From the NCBI GenBank assembly GCA_013316825.1, contig WSLY01000012.1:1-64000 (forward strand): 64,000 bases of DNA, in the 5' to 3' direction. Position 1 is the stretch's first letter, and each line of letters starts with the position of its first letter. Source of the DNA: Lachnospiraceae bacterium (GTDB lineage Bacteria; Bacillota; Clostridia; Lachnospirales; Lachnospiraceae). The position numbers and the translations under genes were made by a program. Of the stretch, positions 53,244 to 62,352 are shown in pieces. The notes beneath the pieces are model-generated. The model made no database searches, was not told the origin of the DNA, and saw only the letters and a list, made by a program, of their open reading frames with translations.

Positions 53244-54803
53244 CTATCTGTCCAGTCTAAAGTCTCTTGTATGCCCGTCAAACATTTCATCACCCTCATG
53301 CTGCGCTGTTACGCCCGAGATAAAGCCGTAACGGTTGCGGTGTATGGTGACGTCAATGGTGCCCTCCCGCTCCATATGCATACCGCACAGTTCGTCGGCG
53401 CAGATACGGATTTTTTCACCTTGATAGAAAAAGCTGCCGTCGCCATCGCGGGTAATGTCCCAATCGGCGTATTCTGCATATTTTTCTTCATCGTTTATAC
53501 AGAGGGAGAAGAATACGCGGAATGCGCTTTTTTCAACGCCGAAAACTTCGGCGAGGGAGGCTTTTATCTGCTCTTCCATAAGTTCGGGGTCGTTTGTGGT
53601 ATCCGCTGCCAGTATGTCAATGATTGCATTTTCCGCCCGTCTCTGTGCGTTTTGTCCAAGATAGATGTCCCGTGTAATATCTACATAGCATCCCCAGCGG
53701 CAGTTGGAGCTTGCACAGTAGGAAGACAGATAGGAGGAAAAAGGCGCCTGTATGCCGGTGGCAAATACCGCGGTTCCACAGATAAGGAACAGCGTGGAGA
53801 AAGCAAGTATCAGTGCGGAAGCCCTTTTATAATTTATGATATTTTTCACACGTTTTTCAATTTCCGTTCTGGAAAAGGCACTGTAAAGTAACGTAACGCG
53901 GTTTCCCGTAACTGCCATGGACAGCAGGCTCATGGCGTAACTTTTGCGCTCCTCTGTATCGTATGCTTTTAGAAGGGCGGCGTCACAGGCATTTTCCAAA
54001 TCGGCGGAAAAATACTTTGACATAATCCACACAAACGGATTGAACCAATGCAGGCAGAGCGACGCCAGCATAATTGCCTTTGCCCAGTTGTCCTTCCGCT
54101 TGATGTGCATAGTTTCATGTGTCAAAATATGACGCAGAAGCACGGTGTTTCCAAAATCCATGCGGGTAGGCAGATAGATGCGGGGATTTAACAGTCCGCT
54201 TACCAAAGGAGAAGCGATTTCGTCGCAGGTAAATACCTGTATATGTCCCATGCCTATTTCGCGAAGCATGGTGTTTATTGTCTCATTATGTTCCACCAAA
54301 AACCGGTTTTGTAATCTTTTCACACAGCGATATCTTTTAGTAAGTAAAATACCGGCTGTGGCGGCAAGCCCCAAAAAGTATGCGGCAGCAAGCAGAAGGC
54401 GAGGCCGGAACAGGAATGCGGCAATATCTGTAAGGTATTCGCCGTAAGAAGCAGAGCTTTCGGATACGGAGACACCTTCCGAAAGGATACTTGCTGCAGT
54501 CACGTCCGGTGATTCCTGAAATTGCGCGTAGTCATCAGCTTCTCCTGACACGGCGACGGTATCCTCCGTTACCTCGGCAGTGTAAGTGGCATTGCCAAAA
54601 GTATGCGGTATATTTATACTGAGCGGGCTGCTCAAAGAAAAGGGTACCAAAAGGCGGACAAGTACGACACACCAGAGTATAGGAAAAACAAATTTAGGCA
54701 GCCGGTTTTTTAACAGCCCCCGCAAAAGCAGAATAATCAAAATCATAATACTTCCACAAAATGTCATAAGATAAAAAGGCATACTCATTCTGAAATGTAA
54801 CAT
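53244..54803 (-). CDS. M56-family membrane metallopeptidase (BlaR1-like sensor)
   Basis: About 519 residues from ATG 54803 with GAGGATTAAA upstream; the ORF track starts 93 bases too early. Four membrane segments (YLMTFCGSIMILIILLLRG, FVFPILWCVVLVRLLVPFS, LLLAAAYFLGLAATAGILL, ALILAFSTLFLICGTAVFA) surround the zinc domain with HETMH in ILTHETMHIKRKDNW and a third ligand in LENACDAALL. No penicillin-binding sensor domain is present at the C-terminus, so the signal is probably not a beta-lactam. Upstream is its BlaI-type repressor, which such peptidases cause to be cleaved. Confidence 0.88.
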   Translation of the reverse strand: MLHFRMSMPFYLMTFCGSIMILIILLLRGLLKNRLPKFVFPILWCVVLVRLLVPFSLSSPLSINIPHTFGNATYTAEVTEDTVAVSGEADDYAQFQESPDVTAASILSEGVSVSESSASYGEYLTDIAAFLFRPRLLLAAAYFLGLAATAGILLTKRYRCVKRLQNRFLVEHNETINTMLREIGMGHIQVFTCDEIASPLVSGLLNPRIYLPTRMDFGNTVLLRHILTHETMHIKRKDNWAKAIMLASLCLHWFNPFVWIMSKYFSADLENACDAALLKAYDTEERKSYAMSLLSMAVTGNRVTLLYSAFSRTEIEKRVKNIINYKRASALILAFSTLFLICGTAVFATGIQAPFSSYLSSYCASSNCRWGCYVDITRDIYLGQNAQRRAENAIIDILAADTTNDPELMEEQIKASLAEVFGVEKSAFRVFFSLCINDEEKYAEYADWDITRDGDGSFFYQGEKIRICADELCGMHMEREGTIDVTIHRNRYGFISGVTAQHEGDEMFDGHTRDFRLDR

Positions 54804-54933
54804 TTTAATCCTCATTTCTGCGCACATTTTTGAAGCAATAAAACCGTGCTTATTGCTTGTGCATAACAAATTTGTGTCAAGTGCGCACAGCCACAAATTG
54901 CGTTTCCATTTGGAAGCGTTTTGCTGGAGAGCG

Positions 54934-55287
54934 CTATTTCGCTTCCTGAATCATTTTAAAAAGTCTCTCTGCCGCTTCTTCTGAAATTCCCTGATTTTTT
55001 AGGAAAGAGGAAAAAAACAGCTCGTTGGATCCGCCGAACATCTTGTCAATAAGCTGCTCGGTTTCGCTCTGTGCAACTTCGTCTTTTGTGACAAGGGCTC
55101 TGCACAGAAATCCCGGTTCTTCGCGCTCTATGGCACCTTTCTCAATACACTTTTTGATGACGGTGTAGGTGGTGTTTTTGTTCCAGCCAATATGTGCCGC
55201 AAGCACATCGACAATATCCTTGGCAGGCTTTTCACCCTGTTCCCACAAAACCTCCATCACTTTAAGTTCCGAATCAAATAGTTTCAC
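54934..55287 (-). CDS. BlaI/MecI/CopY-family transcriptional repressor
   Basis: 117 residues, GTG start with GAGAGGTG upstream. Winged helix at about 1-75 (LKVMEVLWEQGEKPAKDIVDVL, WNKNTTYTVIKKCIEKGAIERE) and dimerisation tail. The family represses its own operon and the adjacent M56 protease gene by binding a dyad; two dyads are present directly upstream. The cleavage site region is in VTKDEVAQSETEQL-type sequence. Confidence 0.92.
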   Translation of the reverse strand: MKLFDSELKVMEVLWEQGEKPAKDIVDVLAAHIGWNKNTTYTVIKKCIEKGAIEREEPGFLCRALVTKDEVAQSETEQLIDKMFGGSNELFFSSFLKNQGISEEAAERLFKMIQEAK

Positions 55288-55309
55288 GGTACACCTCTCT
55301 TTTTAATTG

Positions 55310-55356
55310 GACTACTGCAATAGTCTAGCGATTAAGAGTAGACTATCACAATAGTC
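55310..55356. promoter_or_regulatory. Paired BlaI-type operators over the blaI-M56 promoter
   Basis: GACTACTGCAATAGTC (55310-55325) and GACTATCACAATAGTC (55341-55356) are near-perfect 16-bp dyads with GACTA...TAGTC arms, 31 bp apart. On the minus strand a TTGACA (55363-55368) stands 17 bp from a TAGTCT -10 inside the second dyad, so a bound repressor would block RNA polymerase. Confidence 0.75.
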
Positions 55357-55491
55357 TGATGGTGTCAAGGGGGGATGTGAAAAAGATAAAAAGTTATCAT
55401 TGTTTTTACCGTTTTACAATTATATTGTTTGTAAATTGTGCGTATTATAAGAATAAAAATCAGATAATTTTAGAATTAGGCACAACGTGTA

Positions 55492-55519
55492 TTGACAAAT
55501 CTTGGCAAAAGTTTAAAAT
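55492..55519 (+). promoter_or_regulatory. Promoter for the cas operon leader
   Basis: TTGACA (55492-55497) and TAAAAT (55514-55519), spacer 16 bp. Transcription from about 55527 would first cross the hairpins at 55540-55610. Confidence 0.55.
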
Positions 55520-55539
55520 ATATCTTATATATTATGTAT

Positions 55540-55614
55540 AGAAAAAGAGACTGCCTATTGTAGTAGGTGTAATGCAATAGGAAACCTCTTTTTCTAATAA
55601 CAATGTTATTTTTT
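55540..55614 (+). terminator. Hairpin leader/attenuator-like structure before cas3
   Basis: AGAAAAAGAG/CTCTTTTTCT with an inner CCTATTG/CAATAGG stem (55540-55595) gives a strong 56-nt hairpin, and AATAAC/GTTATT followed by TTTT lies at 55596-55614. Together they look like one or two intrinsic terminators placed between the promoter and cas3. Either they isolate a short RNA or they attenuate cas transcription. Bases 55376-55490 hold nothing else recognised. Confidence 0.6.
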
Positions 55615-55702
55615 CAATCCACAGGACATGCCTGACGTTGAGGCAAAAAAATGTGATATATATGTAAACAGGAAATGTAATTTAGGGGAGGGCAACAGGA
55701 AA

Positions 55703-58165
55703 ATGAAGATTGCACACATAACCGTAAAAGAGGGGAAAGCGGTGGTACAGGACTTAAAAGAGCATTTGGAACATGTAGCGGCGCTTTGCCAGGAGTATAT
55801 GCGGGGGATTGGCTGCCCTGCCATGGGGTATCTGGCGGGCGTGTTGCATGATGCGGGTAAGGCTTCCGGCGCCTTTCAGGGCAGAATGGAAGCGATCCGT
55901 CAGGGGAAGCCGGACCCGGGGCAAAAGGGCGGACACGCTTCTGCCGGAGCGGTGCTTTTGCAGAAAGTGGCAGGCGATTTAAACACTCCGTTTGAAAAAT
56001 TGGCAGTGCAGGCAGTATGCGAGGCGGTTTTTTCACATCATACTGCGCTTCCGGATAACATTTCACCCAAGGGAGAGGATGGATACGAGAGCAGGTTATA
56101 CTGTGAGCCGGCAGAGCTGCTTGAAATCGAGTCATACTTTTGGAAAGAAATTATTTCAGAGGGAGCACTGAAAAAACTTCTGCAGAAAGCATATACGGAG
56201 GCAGAAGTATTATGTCGAGGGGTGAAAGGGAATGGGGCAGATGGAAAGGAAGCAAATTTCTTTTTGGGGCTGCTGGAAAAAATGCTTTTATCTGCACTGA
56301 TTGATGCGGATTGGCTTGACAGCGCGACCAGCGGAGAAAACACATCTTGGGATTTCCCAGACATTTTTCAGTCAGAAACAAATTATAGAGAAGAAAGAAA
56401 GCGGCTCTTTGAAGATTTTCAGAAAAATCTGGAGGACAGTCTGCGTGATATGAATGAATCTGGGAATGAGATTCATCTTTGGAGAAACTACATTTCCGAA
56501 AAGTGCGGCGAGGCAGGAGAACAGAATGGCGGCATCTATACACTGTCCTGCCCTACCGGTGCAGGAAAAACCTTGGCAGGGCTTCGTTTTGCACTCAGGC
56601 ATTGTATCACACAACAAAAAGACAGGATATTTTACGTCATTCCTTTTATAAGTATCATAGACCAGAATGCAAAAAGCATAAAAACCGCATTGGGACGGGG
56701 CGATTTTGCTGCGCAGGCAGAGAAACATATTTTGGAGTTACATTCCAATGTGGAAATGGCAGCCGGAAAAAAGAGTGAGACTTTTTGTGATGAGGGATTT
56801 TGGGCACAGAGAATGGCAGAGCCGATTGTGTTGACGACTATGGTTCGTTTTCTTAATACCTTTTTTGCCGAAGGAACAAGAAATTTAAGGCCGGCACATC
56901 AGTTTCAGAATGCAGTACTTATTTTTGATGAAATTCAATCGCTTTCCGTCAGACAGATAGGCATTTTTAACAGTCTGATAAATTTTCTCACCTATGTGTG
57001 CGGTTGTACTTGTGTTTTGTGTACTGCAACACAGCCGCTTTTGGCAGAAACGCAAAAGCCAGTATATCCCGTAAAAATGACAGAGACGTCAGCATTGGTA
57101 GAACTTCCCAAGGAAGCAGGAGAAGTTTTTCGGCGGGTTGTGGTAAAGCCTGCTTTGAAAAGCAATGGATACACGGAAAAAGAGCTGGCGAAGTTTGTAT
57201 GGGGCAAGGCTGTCAGTGCCGGAAATGTGTTGGTAGTTATGAACACAAAACAGTCGTCGCTTGCCGTCTATCATGAGGTTTCAAAGAAAACAACAGGAGA
57301 ATATAAGGTTTATTATCTTTCCACAAGGCTTTACGCAGCCCACAGAAAAGAAGTGATTGCAGAAATCAGAAAAGCGCTGCTGCATAAGGAAAAGATAATT
57401 GTAGTTAGCACGCAGTTGATTGAAGCAGGAATCGACTTTGACTTTTCCTGTGTTATCCGCGCACTGGCAGGCATGGATTCCATTGTGCAGGCGGCGGGAA
57501 GATGTAACAGAGAGGGAAAAAAAGAAATTTGTACGACGTACATTGTCAATCCCCATGAAAAATTGGAATTGTTGGCACCTTTAAAGGATATCCGAGAGGG
57601 GGCAAATCAGACACAGCGTTTGCTTGGGGAGTTTGAAGCGAATCCCGCAGAATTTGACGGTGACCTGTTGTCGTCTAAGGCGATGTATCGGTATTTCAAG
57701 TATTATTTTTGGAATAGAAAAGAAGAAATGACTTATCCAATAGAGCGGACGAGCGATACACTTTATATGTTACTTTCGGACAATAAAAATCGGGTTGGCT
57801 CGGGTGTACGGCATCATGCATATAAAGTGAAAGCCCTGAACCAGTCATTTCAGACGGCGGCAGAACAATTTCGGGTGATAGAAGCCGTGGGAAGTCCTGT
57901 GTTTGTCAGAAGAGACAGGGGCAGGGAAATTTGGGAGGAAATACAGAGAAGCGCGGTGTATCAGGAGGTAAAAATGCTGTTAAAAGAGGCACAGCAGTTT
58001 GTGGTAAACGTGCCGCCATATGAGCTTGAAAAATTGGGAGAAAGCAAGGGGGTTTTGGAATGGGAGGATAAGATGGGAATGTATGTTTTGAATGAAATGT
58101 ACTACGATGAAAAAACCGGTTTGTCAGGAGAAACCGGAGATACTATGCCGTTCTACGGATTTTAG
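55703..58165 (+). CDS. cas3: CRISPR-associated helicase/nuclease Cas3 (type I-C)
   Basis: About 820 residues from ATG 55703 (GGGGAGGGCAACAGGAAA upstream; the ORF track is 25 codons longer). The N-terminal HD nuclease holds LAGVLHDAGKASGAF, HASAGAVLL and SHHTALPD. The helicase follows: Walker A CPTGAGKTLAGL near residue 285, the DExH-box variant IFDEIQSL near 410, motif III TATQP, and motif VI GIDFDFSCVIRAL / AAGRCNREGK. Cas3 unwinds and cuts target DNA marked by the surveillance complex. It heads the operon, followed 18 bp later by cas5c. Confidence 0.95.
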   Translation: MKIAHITVKEGKAVVQDLKEHLEHVAALCQEYMRGIGCPAMGYLAGVLHDAGKASGAFQGRMEAIRQGKPDPGQKGGHASAGAVLLQKVAGDLNTPFEKLAVQAVCEAVFSHHTALPDNISPKGEDGYESRLYCEPAELLEIESYFWKEIISEGALKKLLQKAYTEAEVLCRGVKGNGADGKEANFFLGLLEKMLLSALIDADWLDSATSGENTSWDFPDIFQSETNYREERKRLFEDFQKNLEDSLRDMNESGNEIHLWRNYISEKCGEAGEQNGGIYTLSCPTGAGKTLAGLRFALRHCITQQKDRIFYVIPFISIIDQNAKSIKTALGRGDFAAQAEKHILELHSNVEMAAGKKSETFCDEGFWAQRMAEPIVLTTMVRFLNTFFAEGTRNLRPAHQFQNAVLIFDEIQSLSVRQIGIFNSLINFLTYVCGCTCVLCTATQPLLAETQKPVYPVKMTETSALVELPKEAGEVFRRVVVKPALKSNGYTEKELAKFVWGKAVSAGNVLVVMNTKQSSLAVYHEVSKKTTGEYKVYYLSTRLYAAHRKEVIAEIRKALLHKEKIIVVSTQLIEAGIDFDFSCVIRALAGMDSIVQAAGRCNREGKKEICTTYIVNPHEKLELLAPLKDIREGANQTQRLLGEFEANPAEFDGDLLSSKAMYRYFKYYFWNRKEEMTYPIERTSDTLYMLLSDNKNRVGSGVRHHAYKVKALNQSFQTAAEQFRVIEAVGSPVFVRRDRGREIWEEIQRSAVYQEVKMLLKEAQQFVVNVPPYELEKLGESKGVLEWEDKMGMYVLNEMYYDEKTGLSGETGDTMPFYGF

Positions 58166-58183
58166 GCGGCGGGAAGGAGGAGC

Positions 58184-58918
58184 ATGGAAAAGAAGAACAG
58201 TATTACATTTTCGTTGAAAGGCAGAAGAGCGCTTTTTACGGATCCTGTCAGCAGGATGGGCGGTGAAAAATTTACTTATCAGGTGCCGACCTATCAGGCG
58301 TTGAAGGGTGTACTGGAAAGTATCTATTGGAAACCGACCTTCGTGTGGATAGTGGATAAGGTGCGTGTCATGAAGCAGATTCAGTCGGAATCGCAGGCTG
58401 TCAGACCGATAGACTATGGCGGCGGCAACACCCTGTCAATTTATACCTATCTTGCAGATGTGGAGTATCATGTGCAGGCGCATTTTGAGTGGAATGAAAA
58501 CCGACAGGATATGGCAGGGGATAGGAATGAAAACAAGCACTATTTTATTGCCAAGCGTGCATTGGAAAAGGGCGGAAGAAGGGATATTTTTCTGGGCACA
58601 AGGGAATGTCAGGGGTATGTAGAGCCCTGTGATTTTGATGAGGGAACAGGACATTATGATGGCTGTCAGGAAATGCCGATGGGATTTATGTTCCATGGCT
58701 TTACCTATCCGGACGAAGCAGTGCGGGAGGAAGAAAAAAACAAGTTGACAGCACGTTTTTTCAGTCCGCTGATGAAGAATGGCGTGATTACTTTTCCGAC
58801 GCCGGAGGAGTGTGGTGTGCGCCGGATACTGGCGGACAGGAAGGCAAAGGAATTTAGTCCAAGGAGCGGTAATGTAAGCATGGCGGGAGGAGGTGCGCTG
58901 GATGAGCTGGCTGAATGA
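58184..58918 (+). CDS. cas5c: Cas5c (Cas5d), crRNA-processing subunit
   Basis: 244 residues of the Cas5d family (FSLKGRRALFTDPVSRMGGEKFTYQVPTYQALKGVLESIYWKP in pieces, FLGTRECQGYVEPC, ...GYFPTPEECGV-like end). In type I-C there is no Cas6; Cas5c cuts the repeat RNA and caps the 5' handle. GGAAGGAGC before the ATG. It overlaps the cas8c start by 17 bases. Confidence 0.95.
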   Translation: MEKKNSITFSLKGRRALFTDPVSRMGGEKFTYQVPTYQALKGVLESIYWKPTFVWIVDKVRVMKQIQSESQAVRPIDYGGGNTLSIYTYLADVEYHVQAHFEWNENRQDMAGDRNENKHYFIAKRALEKGGRRDIFLGTRECQGYVEPCDFDEGTGHYDGCQEMPMGFMFHGFTYPDEAVREEEKNKLTARFFSPLMKNGVITFPTPEECGVRRILADRKAKEFSPRSGNVSMAGGGALDELAE

Positions 58919-60728
58919 GTTATACCGGACCTATGAAGCCTGCAGGAGCGAAGCAGGCATGATAAAAGAAAACCAGCCTTTGCTTCTGCCGATTGCACAC
59001 CTGACCCAGAATGCCCAGCTTGAGATTATTTTAGATGGTACAGGTCATTTCCGCAGGGCGTGCAGAGTGCCAAAGGAGGATGCGGTTACGGTAATTCCGG
59101 CTACGGAGGATTCGGGCAGCAGGAGCGGAAAAGCGATTTTCCCACATCCCTTGGCGGACAAACTGGAGTATATTGCAGGGGATTATGGGGACTTTGTAAA
59201 GGCTGGTCCTGAAAAATATGAAACCTATATGGCACAACTGGAAAGGTGGTCGTCGTCGCCGTACAGTCTGCCGCAGATAAACAGTGTGTACCAGTATCTT
59301 CGTGAAGGAAGGGTTATGCAGGATTTGCTGGAAGAGGGTATATTTTCCTTTGAAAACAGAAAAATTCTGGCAGAAAAGCAGCAGAATATAGAGCTGGAAA
59401 AGTGGTTTGTCCGGTTTTCGGTTGAGATTCCCGGAAAGGCGGAGAGCAGGCTGTACTGCGACACAGAGGTGTTTGAAAGCTACATACGCTTTTATCTTGC
59501 GGGACAGGAAACGCAGGAGCTGTGTTATGCAACCGGTGAGAGAGTGCCCTGTTCTGAAAAACATCCTGCTAAAATCCGGCATACAGGCGATAAGGCAAAG
59601 CTGATATCGTCAAACGATGCTTCCGGCGTACTGACCTACAAGGGCAGATTTAGTGAGAGTGGACAAGTGGCGTCCGTAAGCTATGAGGTATCGCAGAAGG
59701 CGCATAGTGCATTGCGGTGGCTGATTGCAAAGCAGGCATGTCTGAAGGCGGGCGAGCAGGTTTTTGTAGTGTGGTCTGTGGAAAAGCCGGATATGAAAAA
59801 TCCTCTTGCTGAATTTTGGGGCGAGGAAGAGGAGACGGAAGTCTTTACTGACGAGCCATATGCCGCTCAAGTCAGAAAAGCCATATGGGGAGAGGAAAGG
59901 GAGCCGCAGGAAGGCGATAGCGTCATGGTTATGGGCGTGGAAGCTGCTACTACCGGCAGGCTGTCCATCCCTTTTTATCAAAAATATGAAGCACGTCAGT
60001 TTATCAAAAACATTATAAAGTGGAAAACAGAAAGCTGCTGGCTTTATAAGCCGGCAAAAGAAAATGCGGCGGTAATGTGGTCCCCTTCCCTAATTGATAT
60101 TGTCAAACTGGTAACGGGAGATAGAAATGATAAGCTGACCAAGAGTATGTATGAACGGCTTTTGCCCTGTATTGTGGAGAGTAGAAGGCTGCCTTATGAC
60201 GTTGTGTTATCTGCTGTGCAGCAGGCGGCAAATCCTATGCATTACAAAAACGAATGGGATTGGGACAGGGCAATCAGAATAGCGTGTGCACTACTGCGAA
60301 AATGGCAGATGGAAAGAGAAAACCGAGAGGAGGGATACGGCATGATATTACAAGAGGAGAGCAAGGATAGGAGTTATATTTTCGGGCAGCTGCTTGCTAC
60401 TGCGGAGATGCTGGAGAAGAGCGCTCTGCGAGGAGGCGGCAAGGAGATACGGAATACGGCGGCTGAGAAATATTTTGTCAGATTCCAGCGATATCCTGTA
60501 GAGACATGGCTCACCATTAGAAATCAGTTAAACCCGTATATTGCAAAGCTTAGCGCGGAGGGAAAGCGGTTTTATATTGACAGGATTGACGAGTTGACTG
60601 CAAGGCTGGATTTGACAGATAAGAGAAAACTGGAGCCGACATTTTTACAGGGATACAGCTGCCAGAAAATGGATTATTGGGGATATTTTAAGAAAAGCGG
60701 TGCAGATAACAAAGCAGAGGAAGAGTGA
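58902..60728 (+). CDS. cas8c: Cas8c (Csd1), large subunit of the type I-C effector
   Basis: About 608 residues from ATG 58902, AGGAGG eight bases upstream; the ORF track begins three codons earlier at a GTG. Csd1 hallmarks include SWLNELYRTYEACRSEAGM at the N-terminus, GKRFYIDRIDELTARLD near the C-terminus and the IVKLVTGDRNDKL segment in the middle. Cas8c recognises the PAM and starts DNA opening. Its last 128 residues also form an internally initiated Cas11c. Confidence 0.93.
   Translation: MSWLNELYRTYEACRSEAGMIKENQPLLLPIAHLTQNAQLEIILDGTGHFRRACRVPKEDAVTVIPATEDSGSRSGKAIFPHPLADKLEYIAGDYGDFVKAGPEKYETYMAQLERWSSSPYSLPQINSVYQYLREGRVMQDLLEEGIFSFENRKILAEKQQNIELEKWFVRFSVEIPGKAESRLYCDTEVFESYIRFYLAGQETQELCYATGERVPCSEKHPAKIRHTGDKAKLISSNDASGVLTYKGRFSESGQVASVSYEVSQKAHSALRWLIAKQACLKAGEQVFVVWSVEKPDMKNPLAEFWGEEEETEVFTDEPYAAQVRKAIWGEEREPQEGDSVMVMGVEAATTGRLSIPFYQKYEARQFIKNIIKWKTESCWLYKPAKENAAVMWSPSLIDIVKLVTGDRNDKLTKSMYERLLPCIVESRRLPYDVVLSAVQQAANPMHYKNEWDWDRAIRIACALLRKWQMERENREEGYGMILQEESKDRSYIFGQLLATAEMLEKSALRGGGKEIRNTAAEKYFVRFQRYPVETWLTIRNQLNPYIAKLSAEGKRFYIDRIDELTARLDLTDKRKLEPTFLQGYSCQKMDYWGYFKKSGADNKAEEE
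60342..60728 (+). CDS. cas11c: Cas11c, internally translated small subunit
   Basis: Inside cas8c, ATG 60342 (codon 481, in frame) is preceded by GAGGAGGG six bases away, as strong an SD as any in the window. Starting there yields 128 residues (MILQEESKDRSYIFGQLLA to the cas8c stop). Type I-C systems are known to make Cas11c by internal initiation in the cas8c 3' end, and both length and helical content fit. Cas11c supports the non-target strand in Cascade. Confidence 0.75.
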   Translation: MILQEESKDRSYIFGQLLATAEMLEKSALRGGGKEIRNTAAEKYFVRFQRYPVETWLTIRNQLNPYIAKLSAEGKRFYIDRIDELTARLDLTDKRKLEPTFLQGYSCQKMDYWGYFKKSGADNKAEEE

Positions 60729-60831
60729 ACGGGTGACGGCGTGAAGTGATCTAAATGGCGGAATGGGGCAGGAAAGACCTGTATCCGCTTCGATTTGTAA
60801 GCGTGTCTTAGACATGCAGAAGGGAGAAAAT

Positions 60832-61686
60832 ATGAGTGAATTTACAAACAAGATTGATTTTGCGGTAGTATTTAGCGTAAAAAATGCAAACCCCAACGGG
60901 GACCCTCTGAATGGGAACAGACCAAGAGAAACTTATGATGGATTTGGAGAGGTTTCTGATGTGTGCCTGAAAAGAAAAATCCGCAACAGAATGATTGACC
61001 TTGGATATCCGGTTTTTGTACAGTCAGATGAGAAAAATGTAGATGGAATCAGAAGTCTGAGCGAGCGGGCAAGTGCTGCACCTGAGTTAAAAGAGGCAGG
61101 AAAGGATAAGGAAAAATATGCGGCGGCAGCTTGCAGGAAGTGGCTTGATGTCAGGACTTTTGGACAGGTGTTTGCATTTAAGGGAAGCGGTTCTGACGGA
61201 GTATCAGTGGGTGTAAGAGGTCCTGTTTCCATACAGACTGCGGTGAGCGTGGTGCCAATTGATATTTCTTCCATGCAGATTACCAAAAGTGTAAACAGTG
61301 AGCCGAGCGAAAAGAAATCTTCGGATACCATGGGAATGAAACATAGGGTTGACTTTGGAATGTATGTTACTTATGGAAGTATCAATCATCAACTTGCAGA
61401 AAAGACAGGTTTTTCGGACGAGGATGCGGAAGTCATTAAAAATGCACTGATAACGTTATTTGAAAATGATGCTTCTTCGGCAAGACCGGAGGGCAGTATG
61501 GAGGTGTGTAAGGTTATCTGGTGGAGGCATAATTCTTTTCTGGGACAATATTCTTCTGCAAAGGTACATAGAAGCCTGAAAGTGGAGAAAAAGCATGATG
61601 TGGAGATTCCGAAAAGTGTGGACGATTTCGAGATTACGGTAGAAGAAATGAAGGATTTAAAGGTCGAGATATATGATGGAGTCTGA
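60832..61686 (+). CDS. cas7c: Cas7c (Csd2), crRNA-binding backbone
   Basis: 284 residues from ATG 60832 with AAGGGAGAAAAT upstream; the ORF track extends 23 codons too far. The Csd2 opening FAVVFSVKNANPNGDPLNGN and VSIQTAVSVVPIDIS are clear, as is the C-terminal WWRHNSFLGQYSSAKVHRS. Several copies line up along the spacer RNA. The 3' end overlaps cas4 by 14 bases. Confidence 0.95.
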   Translation: MSEFTNKIDFAVVFSVKNANPNGDPLNGNRPRETYDGFGEVSDVCLKRKIRNRMIDLGYPVFVQSDEKNVDGIRSLSERASAAPELKEAGKDKEKYAAAACRKWLDVRTFGQVFAFKGSGSDGVSVGVRGPVSIQTAVSVVPIDISSMQITKSVNSEPSEKKSSDTMGMKHRVDFGMYVTYGSINHQLAEKTGFSDEDAEVIKNALITLFENDASSARPEGSMEVCKVIWWRHNSFLGQYSSAKVHRSLKVEKKHDVEIPKSVDDFEITVEEMKDLKVEIYDGV

Positions 61687-62338
61687 ATATAAGGAAGAGG
61701 ATTTTCTTCAACTTTCGGGTTTGCAGCATTTTTCTTTTTGTAGAAGACAGTGGGCGCTGATTCATATAGAACAGCAGTGGAATGAAAATGTGCTTACCAT
61801 GAAAGGTAATCTTTTTCATGAAAAGGTACATGATGGGTATTCCTCGGAAAAGCGAAAAAATGTGATTATTTCCAGAGGGCTGCCCATACATTCCAGAACA
61901 CTTGGAGTGAGCGGAGAATGTGATGTGGTAGAATTTGTACAGAAAGAAGAAGGGATTACCCTGCAGAATCGGAAAGGAAAATATATATTGTATCCTGTGG
62001 AATATAAACGAGGAAAAGCAAAGGTAACAGATGAGGACAGGATGCAGCTTACGGCACAGGTGATTTGTCTGGAGGAAATGTTTCTGACAGAAATACCAGA
62101 GGCATATTTATTTTATGGTGAAACCAGACGACGTGAATGTGTAGAAATTACAAAAGTGCTGAGAAAGGAATGCAGGAGTCTGCTTTTGGAAATGCATCAG
62201 CTTTATGAAAGGGGGTATACGCCAAAAGTGAAAAGGACAAAAAAATGTGAGGCCTGTTCCATGAAATCTATATGTTTGCCGAAGTTGGAAAAGAGCAGGC
62301 AGGTTGCCACATATATTTCCGAGTATGTAGAAGAGTGA
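61673..62338 (+). CDS. cas4: Cas4 (RecB-like nuclease, spacer acquisition)
   Basis: 221 residues. Fe-S cysteines are FCRRQW near residue 24 and the C-terminal CEACSMKSIC triplet; RecB-type catalytic residues appear in LGVSGECDVVEF and YPVEYKRGK. Cas4 trims prespacers and selects PAM-containing ends together with Cas1-Cas2. It overlaps cas7c and is 14 bp before cas1. Confidence 0.93.
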   Translation: MMESEYKEEDFLQLSGLQHFSFCRRQWALIHIEQQWNENVLTMKGNLFHEKVHDGYSSEKRKNVIISRGLPIHSRTLGVSGECDVVEFVQKEEGITLQNRKGKYILYPVEYKRGKAKVTDEDRMQLTAQVICLEEMFLTEIPEAYLFYGETRRRECVEITKVLRKECRSLLLEMHQLYERGYTPKVKRTKKCEACSMKSICLPKLEKSRQVATYISEYVEE

Positions 62339-62352
62339 AGGGTGGTAGATGA

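Noticed and set aside
53244-54803. Beta-lactam resistance sensor BlaR1
   Set aside because: M56 domain is present but the penicillin-binding sensor domain and a beta-lactamase gene are not.
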